From DAIOGN01 sp036745245 (lineage in GTDB: Bacteria > Zixibacteria > MSB-5A5 > JAUVRN01): a stretch of 23,745 nucleotides of DNA. The stretch is taken from the NCBI GenBank assembly GCA_036745245.1, contig DAIOGN010000037.1, forward strand, positions 1-23,745. The letters run 5' to 3'. The position numbers and the translations under genes are program-made. The notes below the pieces were generated by a model. The model saw only the letters and a list, made by a program, of their open reading frames with translations. It did not search any database and was not told the DNA's origin. Below, in pieces: positions 15,256 to 22,701 of this stretch; the first letter of the stretch is position 1; the number at the start of each line of letters is the position of its first letter.

Positions 15256-15924
15256 ATGAGAACCCGTCTTTTTGTCGTGGTGATATCGCTGATCGCTGCC
15301 CTGGTGGTCGTGGGTGCAGCCAACAAGGATACTCGCAAGGCACCCACTGCAGAGGCTCCGGCTCCAGCAGAGGTGAAGCAGACCTTGCCGCAGTTGGCAC
15401 CCGCCACGGTCCCTGAAGTGAAGGCCACGGCGCCCGAAGTGACGGCCACCATGCCTGAAGTGACGGCCACCATGCCCGAAGTCTCGGCACCAGCGGCCGC
15501 CGCCGCCCCCGCGGCCTACCAGATGAACTGGTACTCCATCAATGGCGGAGGGGCCATCAATGCCTCGTCCACGAACTACCAGATGGGTCTGTCGGTGGGC
15601 CAGTCGGTGGCGGGCGCCGCGTCCGGCACCAACTACGATATGGGCATCGGGTTCTGGTATGGAGCGTCGGCTTCGGGTGGGTGCCCCATCGTAGTCTCGG
15701 GTGACCTGAACAACAGCCTCACGGTGACGTCGGCCGACATCATCGTCCTGGTGAACTTCGTGTTCAAGGGCGGGCCGGATCCCCTGCCGTGCGCGGCCAA
15801 TGGCGACGTGAACTGCAGCGGATCGGTGACCTCGTCCGATATCATCGTGCTCGTAAATTTCGTATTCAAGGGCGGCCCGGCGCCGTGCAACACGTGCACC
15901 AGCCCGCTGGCGGCTTCCTGCTGA
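15256..15924 (+). CDS. Secreted small dockerin-domain protein with PEV-rich repeat linker
   Basis: The 222-aa product starts at the ATG at 15256, with AGGAG at 15243-15247 (8-nt spacing), followed by a signal peptide (MRTRLFVVVISLIAALVVVG). The upstream in-frame start at 15208 would put 16 polar residues before it and is rejected. Residues ~35-85 are an Ala/Pro-rich linker with 7-residue repeats (PEVTATM). Residues ~93-137 contain a motif NYQMGLSVGQSVAG...NYDMGIGFWYG, also seen in degenerate form in the 17893 gene. Residues ~142-215 are two dockerin-like half repeats (GDLNNSLTVTSADIIVLVNF, GDVNCSGSVTSSDIIVLVNF) each followed by VFKGGP and Cys residues. It is probably an exported cell-surface protein. 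A strong terminator follows 30 bp downstream. Confidence 0.85.
   Translation: MRTRLFVVVISLIAALVVVGAANKDTRKAPTAEAPAPAEVKQTLPQLAPATVPEVKATAPEVTATMPEVTATMPEVSAPAAAAAPAAYQMNWYSINGGGAINASSTNYQMGLSVGQSVAGAASGTNYDMGIGFWYGASASGGCPIVVSGDLNNSLTVTSADIIVLVNFVFKGGPDPLPCAANGDVNCSGSVTSSDIIVLVNFVFKGGPAPCNTCTSPLAASC
15415..15477 (+). repeat. 21-bp tandem repeat encoding PEVxATx
   Basis: Three 21-bp units (15415-15435, 15436-15456, 15457-15477) and a partial fourth encode PEVKATA, PEVTATM, PEVTATM and PEVSAPA. Units 2 and 3 differ by one base, suggesting recent slippage expansion of a linker. Confidence 0.85.
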
Positions 15925-15954
15925 CGGCTTAAGAGTACCATCAGGGCTTGAATG

Positions 15955-15986
15955 GAGGCGGGTTTCGGCCCGCCTCTTCCTTTTTT
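15955..15986 (+). terminator. Rho-independent terminator after the 15256 gene
   Basis: GAGGCGGG (15955-15962) pairs perfectly with CCCGCCTC (15969-15976) around a 6-nt TTTCGG loop and is followed by TTCCTTTTTT. This is the clearest intrinsic terminator in the window. Confidence 0.92.
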
Positions 15987-16182
15987 GGGTCCCCGAGGCA
16001 GGTGCTCCCCGCACTGGCCCGCAGTGTTGCCGTCTCGTGGAAACTTCCTCCAACTCAGCTCCGCAACCGCGGTACTTCCCAGGTCATGAGGGATCGGCGC
16101 TCCAACCCCCCACCGGGGATGGGGTTAGATCCGCACGACCCGCCGCTCATGTTTTTCTGTCATCTGACCGAATAAAAGGACT

Positions 16183-16314
16183 ATGGAAGTGCGTGGCAAA
16201 AACCGCGGTCCGGCCAAGCGCAGCATGGGGCTGGCTGTGTGGCTGTTGATTCTGGCGGCGTTTGTGGCGTTTGCAGTGTACAGCGGCATGAACGTCGATC
16301 CCAGCCGGTACTGA
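16183..16314 (+). CDS. Small single-pass membrane protein, 43 aa
   Basis: The frame ATG 16183 to TGA 16314 encodes a 43-residue protein. AAGGA lies just upstream (16176-16180). The first 14 residues are basic (MEVRGKNRGPAKRS), followed by one hydrophobic helix (MGLAVWLLILAAFVAFAVYS) and a short tail GMNVDPSRY. The positive-inside rule predicts N-in, C-out. It has no cleavage motif, so it is more likely an anchored microprotein than a signal peptide. It lies 67 bp before the 16382 gene in the same orientation. I do not recognise the family; the strong positional and compositional signals argue that it is real. Confidence 0.6.
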   Translation: MEVRGKNRGPAKRSMGLAVWLLILAAFVAFAVYSGMNVDPSRY

Positions 16315-16381
16315 TCCGGCCGGGTTCCAATCCTCGGGCCCGTGCGTTCGACACCGGCCTCTCGACTCAGGGAGTGATCAC

Positions 16382-17896
16382 ATGCTCAAGACGGGTGTCC
16401 TGGCGGTGAGCCTTTCATTCTTGGCCGGCAGCGCGTCGGCCGAGGTGCCCACTTGCATTCACATACAGGGTGTGCTTACAGACACGGCAGGCGCGCCCGA
16501 GCCGGCGGGCCTGAAAGTGTTCACGTTCAAGATCTTCGACGCCGACACCGGCGGCGTGCAGGTTTGGCCCCCGAGCGGCGGGGAAGACCAAACGCTGACC
16601 TCGGCGGCGGATGGGCTGTGGAATGCCTGCGTGGGCGAGGACATACCGCTCTCTCCCGACCTTTTCGGCGATCAGCCCCGCTGGCTGGAGATTGCAGTGA
16701 ACGATGGGCTCAGCCCCGTGGAAGTGCTGGGGCGGCTCGAGCTACATACGTCGCCCTTCGCTTTCCAGGCGGCCACGAGCGAGGCGGCCGACAGCCTGAC
16801 GCCTGCAGGCCTGACGCAGGTGGGCTCCGCCTTCGTACGTATCACCGGCGATACCTTGTCGGGTCCGCTGGCCCTCGATTTTGCTTCCGATGCCAATCTC
16901 GACTTCGAAGTTCGGAGCGTGGCGGGGCCCTCCGCCAATGTCGCGCTCTACGACAACGACACCCTCAGGACGTTTTTCTGGGGCCAGGATTTCGGAGAGG
17001 TCAACTTGTTCGACGCCAACGGCAGTCTGGGTGCAGCCATGTCGGGCGGAAGCGTGTCGGGCGGAGTGTTGCGGTTGAACAAGGAAAGCGGTGCGTCCGG
17101 AGCCCTCTTCAATGGCGGCTCCACGACGGACGGTTCCACCTTCAGCATGCGCAACGGCGCGGGTGCCGTCACCTTGAGCGCGGATGCCGACCTCACGGGC
17201 AACTCCGCGCTGGTCGTGCCGCAGGGCGCGGTGGCGGCCGCAGAGATTCTGGATGAACCGGGCGTGGCGTACATCGCCGCGCCGGGAGAAGTGGCCCTGG
17301 CTGCCTCCATCAGCACACTTACGTCGCGCACGATCACGGTGCCGACCTCAGGATACGTGCTCGTGGTGGCCACGATGTACTTCAGGCTGCGGCACACCAA
17401 TGGCAATGCAACGATCGTCTTTTTCGATGCGCCCGACCTGTCGGGCACTTTTGTGGACGCCGACTGGCTCCTGTGGGACCCTGTTCTGCCCACCGGCACC
17501 CGGATCATTACGCAGACGATACATCGCCTGTACACGGTGGCGGCCGGTGCGCACACCTACTATGTCACGGCGCGCGTCTCGTCGAACGCGGCTGATATTG
17601 GGGACATTCGTCTCACGCCCATTTTTATCCCCACGGCCTACGGAACGGTTGCGGCTGCCGCTGCCTCGAGCCCTCTGCCGGGGCAGGAGCCGGCACGGGC
17701 GGCGGGTTCGGTGTCCCCGGCCGAACTTGCTGCCGAGCGAGCGGCGTCTGAGCGGGCGGTACTCGACCGGCTCGAGCGCGAATTGGCTGTGATGCGCGAA
17801 GAGCGCTCCCGGCTTGAAACGCGTGTAGAACAACTTGAAGGTGCAGTACTGGGCGGCGAGACTCCGGTGCGCGTGGTGGAGGAACCCCGGCCGTGA
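16382..17896 (+). CDS. Secreted beta-rich protein with C-terminal coiled coil
   Basis: The 504-aa product starts at the ATG at 16382, with GGAG 7 nt upstream, and has a signal peptide ending SASA (residue ~20). Residues ~25-130 (CIHIQGVLTDTAGAPEPAGL, FTFKIFDADTGGVQVW, PRWLEIAVNDG, LHTSPFAFQAA) match a domain often found at the N-terminus of secreted fibre-like proteins of FCB and candidate-phylum bacteria. The middle (~150-290) contains short strand-rich repeats with Asn and Gly turns (LYDNDTLRTFF, NLFDANGSLGAAMSGGS) like tail-fibre beta-helices. Residues ~295-430 look like a compact jelly-roll-like domain. Residues ~448-490 (LAAERAASERAVLDRLEREL...RSRLETRVEQLEGAV) form a coiled coil, suggesting trimerisation. 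It overlaps the next gene by 4 nt (GTGA), so the two are translated together. Confidence 0.85.
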   Translation: MLKTGVLAVSLSFLAGSASAEVPTCIHIQGVLTDTAGAPEPAGLKVFTFKIFDADTGGVQVWPPSGGEDQTLTSAADGLWNACVGEDIPLSPDLFGDQPRWLEIAVNDGLSPVEVLGRLELHTSPFAFQAATSEAADSLTPAGLTQVGSAFVRITGDTLSGPLALDFASDANLDFEVRSVAGPSANVALYDNDTLRTFFWGQDFGEVNLFDANGSLGAAMSGGSVSGGVLRLNKESGASGALFNGGSTTDGSTFSMRNGAGAVTLSADADLTGNSALVVPQGAVAAAEILDEPGVAYIAAPGEVALAASISTLTSRTITVPTSGYVLVVATMYFRLRHTNGNATIVFFDAPDLSGTFVDADWLLWDPVLPTGTRIITQTIHRLYTVAAGAHTYYVTARVSSNAADIGDIRLTPIFIPTAYGTVAAAAASSPLPGQEPARAAGSVSPAELAAERAASERAVLDRLERELAVMREERSRLETRVEQLEGAVLGGETPVRVVEEPRP

Positions 17897-18426
17897 GGAA
17901 GGGCCAGCGCGGAGTTTGCTTTGGCTGGCCCTGGGTGGTGGTTTCACTGGGGAGTGTCTTCCTTCTCGGAGCGACCAGGGGCCCCCAACCTGAATCGGCC
18001 GCGGCAGCCGGCGATCGACTCAACGCACACGTTGTAGCGTCGGGCGGAACTCGAAGGCTGGTGGGTACGGACAAGGCTACGGGTGTTACCGTTGGCGAGC
18101 CAGCGGGCGGTGTGCTGGCAGGCGACCGCTACCAGGTGAAGGTCGGTTTCTGGACGCATGCGAACCCTGCAGCGGCTTGTCCCGTGGTCATGACCGGTGA
18201 CGTGAATCTCTCGGGCAACGTCGCGCTGTCGGATATCGTCTATCTCGTCAATTACGTGTTCAAGGCCGGCCCGGCCCCTCTGCCCTGCTTGATGGCGGGC
18301 GACGTGAACTGCTCGGGCGGCGTGGTGTCATCCGACATCATCTACCTGGTGGGCGCGGTGCTGAAGGGCGGACCGTCCCCCTGTGACGTTTGCACGATGT
18401 GGCCGACCTCCTGGTCGTGTCCCTAA
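17893..18426 (+). CDS. Secreted dockerin-domain protein
   Basis: The 177-aa product starts at the GTG at 17893, overlapping the stop of the previous gene in GTGA. Residues 1-27 include a hydrophobic export segment (WPWVVVSLGSVFLLGATRG). Residues ~45-88 are a degenerate form of the motif ending in KVGFW that is also in the 15256 gene. Residues ~97-170 are two EF-hand-like dockerin half repeats (GDVNLSGNVALSDIVYLVNY and GDVNCSGGVVSSDIIYLVGA). The tail P-C-D-V-C-T then WPTSWSCP is nearly the same as that of the 13770 gene. It is likely presented outside the cell; its co-translation with the coiled-coil protein suggests they act together. Confidence 0.83.
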   Translation: MRKGQRGVCFGWPWVVVSLGSVFLLGATRGPQPESAAAAGDRLNAHVVASGGTRRLVGTDKATGVTVGEPAGGVLAGDRYQVKVGFWTHANPAAACPVVMTGDVNLSGNVALSDIVYLVNYVFKAGPAPLPCLMAGDVNCSGGVVSSDIIYLVGAVLKGGPSPCDVCTMWPTSWSCP

Positions 18427-18427
18427 A

Positions 18428-18548
18428 TGGGGTCTGACCCCAATTCTTTGTGACGCTTCGCGTCAAGAAAAGGGGCCAGCACACTTTTCCCAACAGCGGC
18501 ATGCTCCGATCCCTGGCTCACCAGTGAAATGTGTGCTGGCCCCTTTTC
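18428..18548. repeat. Composite inverted-repeat cluster after the 17893 gene
   Basis: Three hairpins follow the TAA stop (18424-18426). First is the palindrome TGGGGTC-T-GACCCCA (18428-18442), the same core as in the 6013 and 22619 elements. Second is TGACGC-TTC-GCGTCA (18451-18465). Third is a 23-bp stem, 18467-18489 with 18526-18548, with one T-T mismatch and a 36-nt loop, whose arms contain GGGGCCAGCACAC. These could be REP-type repeats or a terminator region; no T-tract follows the outer stem beyond TTTTCC. Confidence 0.85.
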
Positions 18549-18613
18549 CGGCCGGCTTGATTTGCCTCTGACCCGATTTCTCGTTTCTTGATTCGCATGT
18601 CGGGTGATGGGAC

Positions 18614-19777
18614 GTGGATCTGACGAACCAACAGTCGAATCATGCGGCCGGCCCCGACGTCCCCTTTGGCCTGCGTGGCAGGGCTCGGCTGGGATTCTGG
18701 CTCGCCGTCTGGACCTTCCTTGGCACCCTCCAGGCCATGCGCCTGTACATCGCCTACCACTCCGGCGGCCAGCAGTATATCTCGCTGGCGCAGGCGTTCA
18801 CCTGGGCACTCGCGGATTGGTACATCTGGGGGCTGCTCAGCCCGGCCATTTTTGCGCTCACGCGCCGAACCGCATTTGCACGGGGCCGGCGGGCTCTCGA
18901 CCTCGCCACACACCTGGTGGCTGCGCCGCTGTTTGCCGCTGCACAGCTGTTTCTGTATTCGCTGGTCTATCTACCGTTGGGAACGCTGTTCTGGCACGAT
19001 GTGGGGACGAGTAATGAATGGACCATGTGGACTCTGTACCTGGACCTGCTGCACGGCAAGATCCACGCCGGAGTGATCACCTACTTCCTGCTCGCCTTCC
19101 TGTACTTCACGCTGTACTTCAACGAACGCTATCGCCAGGCCGAGGCGCATCGCGCCCGCCTGTCGGCGCAACTGGCCACGGCGCAGCTCAACGCGCTGAA
19201 GATGCAGTTGCATCCGCACTTCCTGTTCAACACGCTGAATGCCATTACGGCCCTCATTCACTCGGCACCCGAAACAGCCGACCGGATGACCACGCGCCTC
19301 GGTGAACTTCTCAGGCTCACCCTGGAGATGGAAAGCGTTCAGCAGGTGCCGCTGTCGCGCGAGCTCGACTTCCTGGGGAAATACCTGGAGATCCAGACCC
19401 TCCGGTTTTCCGACCGCCTGAGCTTCCACGCAAATGTGGATGCACAGGTTCGTGATGCGCTGGTGCCGGTGCTCATCCTCCAGCCGCTTCTGGAGAACGC
19501 CGTGGAGCACGGAGTCGCCCCGCGGGCTGGTGACACCAGAATCGAACTGTCGGCCCGCCGCGAGGGTGACCGGCTGGTGCTGTCGGTGGTGAACCCCGCA
19601 CCCACGGAAGCCGACTCGACCCGCAAACGGACTTCCGGTGGAAGGGGCCTGGCGAACACCCGGGCGCGACTACAGGAACTGTACGGTTCGGATGCCAGCC
19701 TGGATCTCGAAGCTGGCCGGGAATTCCGGGTCACCGTGAGGATTCCCTTCCGCACCGAGTCGGGACACACGGGATGA
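18614..19777 (+). CDS. LytS/YehU-type sensor histidine kinase
   Basis: The 387-aa membrane kinase has about four hydrophobic helices in residues 25-170. A HisKA-like His_kinase (PF06580) segment follows, with the phospho-acceptor His202 in QLHPHFLFNTLNA. An HATPase domain has its N-box at LILQPLLENAVEHG (Asn295) and its G-box at SGGRGLANTRARLQELYG. This family phosphorylates LytTR response regulators, and such a regulator overlaps it by 4 nt (ATGA at 19774). The start is the GTG at 18614, because the next in-frame ATG lies inside the first membrane helix. No periplasmic sensor domain is evident, so the signal is probably sensed in or at the membrane. Confidence 0.93.
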   Translation: MDLTNQQSNHAAGPDVPFGLRGRARLGFWLAVWTFLGTLQAMRLYIAYHSGGQQYISLAQAFTWALADWYIWGLLSPAIFALTRRTAFARGRRALDLATHLVAAPLFAAAQLFLYSLVYLPLGTLFWHDVGTSNEWTMWTLYLDLLHGKIHAGVITYFLLAFLYFTLYFNERYRQAEAHRARLSAQLATAQLNALKMQLHPHFLFNTLNAITALIHSAPETADRMTTRLGELLRLTLEMESVQQVPLSRELDFLGKYLEIQTLRFSDRLSFHANVDAQVRDALVPVLILQPLLENAVEHGVAPRAGDTRIELSARREGDRLVLSVVNPAPTEADSTRKRTSGGRGLANTRARLQELYGSDASLDLEAGREFRVTVRIPFRTESGHTG

Positions 19778-20538
19778 CGCGAAGGGTGCGGGTGATCGTG
19801 GCCGACGACGAGCCGCCGGCGCGCGAGCGCGTGACGCAGCTCCTGGCAGGAGTCGACGGCCTCGAGGTGGTGGCACAGTGCGCACACGGGGAAGAGACAG
19901 TGAGGGCTGTGCGCAAGTTCGCCGCGGACCTCTTGTTTCTGGATATCCAGATGCCGCGGCTGGATGGATTCGAGGTGGTGGCTGCTCTGGGCACGGAGCG
20001 GTTGCCGCCCGTGGTCTTTGTGACCGCGTACGATCGGTACGCACTCAAGGCGTTCGAAGTTCATGCGGTGGATTACCTTCTCAAGCCGTACTCGAAGGAG
20101 CGTTTCCACGAAGCGCTGGCGAGGGCTCTGCGCGAAGTGCAGCTGCGAAAGAGCGGACTGAGCCGCAACCTCGAATCGCTCGTGGCTCAGCTTCGCGCCG
20201 AAGGCCGGCTCGAAGATCGCATCGTGGTGCAGGCCGGGCGCCGTGTGGACATGGTGAAGCTGGCCGACATCGACTGGATTGAAGCCGCCGGAAATTACGT
20301 GGCCCTGCATGCGGGAAAGTCGAAGCATCTCCTGCGCGAAACGATGGCGGGCCTGGGCCGACGGCTTCCGGCCGGTACGTTTGTTCGCACACATCGCTCG
20401 TTCTGGGTGAACCTCGGGCGCATCGACCATCTCCGAAAGCTCGACTCGGGCGACTTCGAAGTGCACCTCAAGGGCGGGAAGGTGCTGCCCGGCAGCCGGA
20501 GGCATGCGGCCGCGGCCTTTGAGCGCTGGCGGGCGTAG
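19774..20538 (+). CDS. LytTR-family response regulator
   Basis: The 254-aa regulator has a CheY-like receiver (residues ~5-120) with the acidic pair D11-D12, phospho-acceptor D57 (LLFLDIQMP), T84 (VFVTAYD) and K104 (YLLKPYS). A linker follows, then a LytTR DNA-binding domain (residues ~148-250) with IVVQAGRRVDMVKLADIDWI, EAAGNYVALHAG, FVRTHRSFWVNLGRIDHL and a basic end. It is translationally coupled to the upstream kinase through ATGA. Family members bind direct repeats near promoters of surface or extracellular genes; I did not find an obvious binding repeat in the window. The Cys-free receiver and complete active site suggest a functional two-component system. Confidence 0.94.
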   Translation: MTRRVRVIVADDEPPARERVTQLLAGVDGLEVVAQCAHGEETVRAVRKFAADLLFLDIQMPRLDGFEVVAALGTERLPPVVFVTAYDRYALKAFEVHAVDYLLKPYSKERFHEALARALREVQLRKSGLSRNLESLVAQLRAEGRLEDRIVVQAGRRVDMVKLADIDWIEAAGNYVALHAGKSKHLLRETMAGLGRRLPAGTFVRTHRSFWVNLGRIDHLRKLDSGDFEVHLKGGKVLPGSRRHAAAAFERWRA

Positions 20539-20689
20539 AAGTCTGGCCGGCCAGGGTGTCGGCCCACTGTCCGGCCCTCCGATCCACCGTTCGTCCCAGA
20601 TTCGGGCATAGATACCGTCCGCACCCCGTCCTTGGTCCATGGCGTTGCCTCCAACGCCGAACCTACCCCGGTATCCGAAAGGTCAGGCC

Positions 20690-22615
20690 ATGAACGTTGT
20701 GAACGATCCGTCAGGCAGTCGTTGGTCTCTCATCTCAGCCCTCCTCTGTCTCGCCCTGTGTGCAGGCGCGCTGGCAGGAGGCGCTCACGCGGCTGTCTTC
20801 ACTGCCATCACCACGGGTGACCCCGTGACGGACGGCAAGGGATCCCGAAGCGCCGGCTGGATCGATGTGGACAACGACGGCGATCTCGACTTGTTCATCA
20901 CCAACGGCAAACAGGGTGGTGAGAACAACATGTTCTACCGCAATGACGGGGCCGGCGGTCTCGTCCAGGAGACCTCGGTTCTGATCGCGCAGGATGCCAA
21001 AAGCTCCGACGGTGCCACATGGGGCGATTTCAATAACGACGGCTTCGTCGATCTGTTCGTAGCCAACTGGTACAACCAGAACGGCCTGCTCTATCGCAAC
21101 GACTCAAGCGTAGGCTGGACGCAGCTGGTGTCCGAACCTCCGTCGGGGCCGGGCTTCTCGGAGGCCGGCAGCTGGGCCGACTACGATGGGGACGGCTACC
21201 TCGATCTGTTTGTGGCCAACAGCGGCGGCAGCCTGCGCAATTACCTGTATCACAACGACGGGGACGGCACCTTCACCAAAGTCGACACGGGGATAGTGTC
21301 GACGGACGCCTTCGCCTCGCGGCACGGATCGTGGGCCGACTTCGACAACGACGGCGATCTGGATCTGTACGTGGCCAACGAGTCGGGCGCCTTCAACTCG
21401 TTCTATGAGAACGTGGGCGGCAGTTTTCAGGCCATCAGCACCGGCCCGCCGGTGTCCTACGTGGCCGAGAGCTGGAGCGCTTCGTGGGGAGACATGGACA
21501 ACGACCTGGATCTGGACCTGTTCGTCACCGCACAGCAGGGCGACTTCAACCGCCTGTTCAGAAACGACGGCCTGTCGGGCTTCACGCAGATTCTGGTGGC
21601 GCCATTGACACTTTCGGTGACCTGGTCGGCCAGCGCTTCGTGGGTGGATTACGACAACGATGCCGACCTGGACCTGTTCATCGCCCGGGGCTGGGGATTC
21701 ACAAACGCCACCAAGCAGAAGAACCAACTCTATAACAACGACGGAGCGGGGAACTTCACGCTGGCCACCGGACATGCTGTGGTGACCGACTCGGGGTGGT
21801 CATACGGCTCTGCCTGGGGAGACTACGACGCAGACGGCGACCTGGACCTGGCCGTGGCGCGCTGGCAGTTCGAAACCGAAAGCAACTCGCTCTACCGCAA
21901 CGACACGGGGAGTTTCTACAACTGGCTGCAGCTCGATCTGCTGGGAATTCAGTCGAACAACACGGCCATCGGTGCGCGCGTGTGGGCTCTGGCCGTAGTG
22001 GACGGGCTGCCGCGCTGGCAGATGCGCGAGCTGTCTTCTCAAGATGGATACTGCACGCAGAACAGTCCGACGGTGGAGTTTGGGCTCAAAGGCGCGACCG
22101 TGGTGGATTCGCTGAAGGTGCGTTGGCCGTCGGGCGTGGAGGAAACGTATGCAAACGTCGCCGCCAATCAGCGTCTAAGGGTGGTGGAGGGAGTGGGCCT
22201 GTGCGGCGGTCTGGATTCAGATCGCGATGGCGCTGTGGATCCCGGGGAAACCGGTCTGGCGTGCGTGGAGGACAACTGTCCGGGTGTGCACAATTCCGAC
22301 CAGGCCGACGCCGATAGCGACGGGGTGGGCGACGCCTGCGACAACTGCCCCGACGATCCCAATCCTGGCCAGGAAGACGAAAACGGCAACGGCGTGGGGG
22401 ATCCCTGCGACCTGGTCATCGGCGATGCCAACAACGACGGAGTCCACACATCGGCAGACATCATTTACCTGGTGAACTACGTTTTCAAGGGTGGGCCGGC
22501 GCCATTGCCTGTGGCTCAGGTAGGCAACGTCAACTGCGACCTGCAGATCACCTCAGCGGACATCATCTACATGGTGAACTTCGTTTTTAAAGGCGGCCCT
22601 GCGCCCTGCGGGTGA
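20690..22615 (+). CDS. Secreted FG-GAP/UnbV propeller protein with TSP3 repeats and dockerin-like C-terminus
   Basis: The 641-aa product is started at the ATG at 20690 (AAAGG upstream), which directly precedes the signal peptide (NVVNDPSGSRWSLISALLCL...GGAHA). The earlier in-frame start at 20639 would add 17 residues before it. Seven repeats of the type S-W-x-D-x-D-N-D-G-D-L-D-L-F-V/I (for example GWIDVDNDGDLDLFITN, SWADFDNDGDLDLYVAN, AWGDYDADGDLDLAVAR) predict a seven-bladed, calcium-binding FG-GAP/VCBS propeller over residues ~50-410. An ASPIC/UnbV domain follows (GARVWALAVVDG, VDSLKVRWPSGVEETY). Then come thrombospondin type 3 repeats (DNCPGVHNSDQADADSDGVG) and two dockerin-like half repeats (GDANNDGVHTSADIIYLVNY, NVNCDLQITSADIIYMVNF) ending GGPAPCG. 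It is probably extracellular; the partner is unknown. Confidence 0.92.
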   Translation: MNVVNDPSGSRWSLISALLCLALCAGALAGGAHAAVFTAITTGDPVTDGKGSRSAGWIDVDNDGDLDLFITNGKQGGENNMFYRNDGAGGLVQETSVLIAQDAKSSDGATWGDFNNDGFVDLFVANWYNQNGLLYRNDSSVGWTQLVSEPPSGPGFSEAGSWADYDGDGYLDLFVANSGGSLRNYLYHNDGDGTFTKVDTGIVSTDAFASRHGSWADFDNDGDLDLYVANESGAFNSFYENVGGSFQAISTGPPVSYVAESWSASWGDMDNDLDLDLFVTAQQGDFNRLFRNDGLSGFTQILVAPLTLSVTWSASASWVDYDNDADLDLFIARGWGFTNATKQKNQLYNNDGAGNFTLATGHAVVTDSGWSYGSAWGDYDADGDLDLAVARWQFETESNSLYRNDTGSFYNWLQLDLLGIQSNNTAIGARVWALAVVDGLPRWQMRELSSQDGYCTQNSPTVEFGLKGATVVDSLKVRWPSGVEETYANVAANQRLRVVEGVGLCGGLDSDRDGAVDPGETGLACVEDNCPGVHNSDQADADSDGVGDACDNCPDDPNPGQEDENGNGVGDPCDLVIGDANNDGVHTSADIIYLVNYVFKGGPAPLPVAQVGNVNCDLQITSADIIYMVNFVFKGGPAPCG

Positions 22616-22618
22616 GAA

Positions 22619-22701
22619 TAGGGTCAGACCCCAGTCGTCAGTTTGCACACAAATAGCCTGATCTTGAGAGTGTGCAAACTGACGACTGGGGTCTGACCCT
22701 A
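22619..22701. repeat. Long perfect inverted repeat (copy 2), covarying with the copy at 6013
   Basis: The arms 22619-22650 and 22670-22701 are perfectly complementary over 32 bp with a 19-nt loop. The first 30 bases of stem match copy 1 except position 13, where T becomes A, and the opposite arm carries the matching change. As in copy 1, the element lies between convergent genes, begins 3 nt after the plus-strand stop, and its right end supplies the TAG stop of the minus-strand gene (yajQ). Confidence 0.92.

Noticed and set aside
20544..20555. CTGGCCGGCCAG palindrome after the LytTR gene as a terminator
   Set aside because: It is a loop-less 12-bp palindrome without a T-tract, common in GC-rich DNA.
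19339..20640. 433-codon minus-strand open frame opposite the LytS/LytTR genes
   Set aside because: It is antisense to two genes with complete active-site motifs, contains no recognisable domain, and long antisense frames are expected at this GC content.
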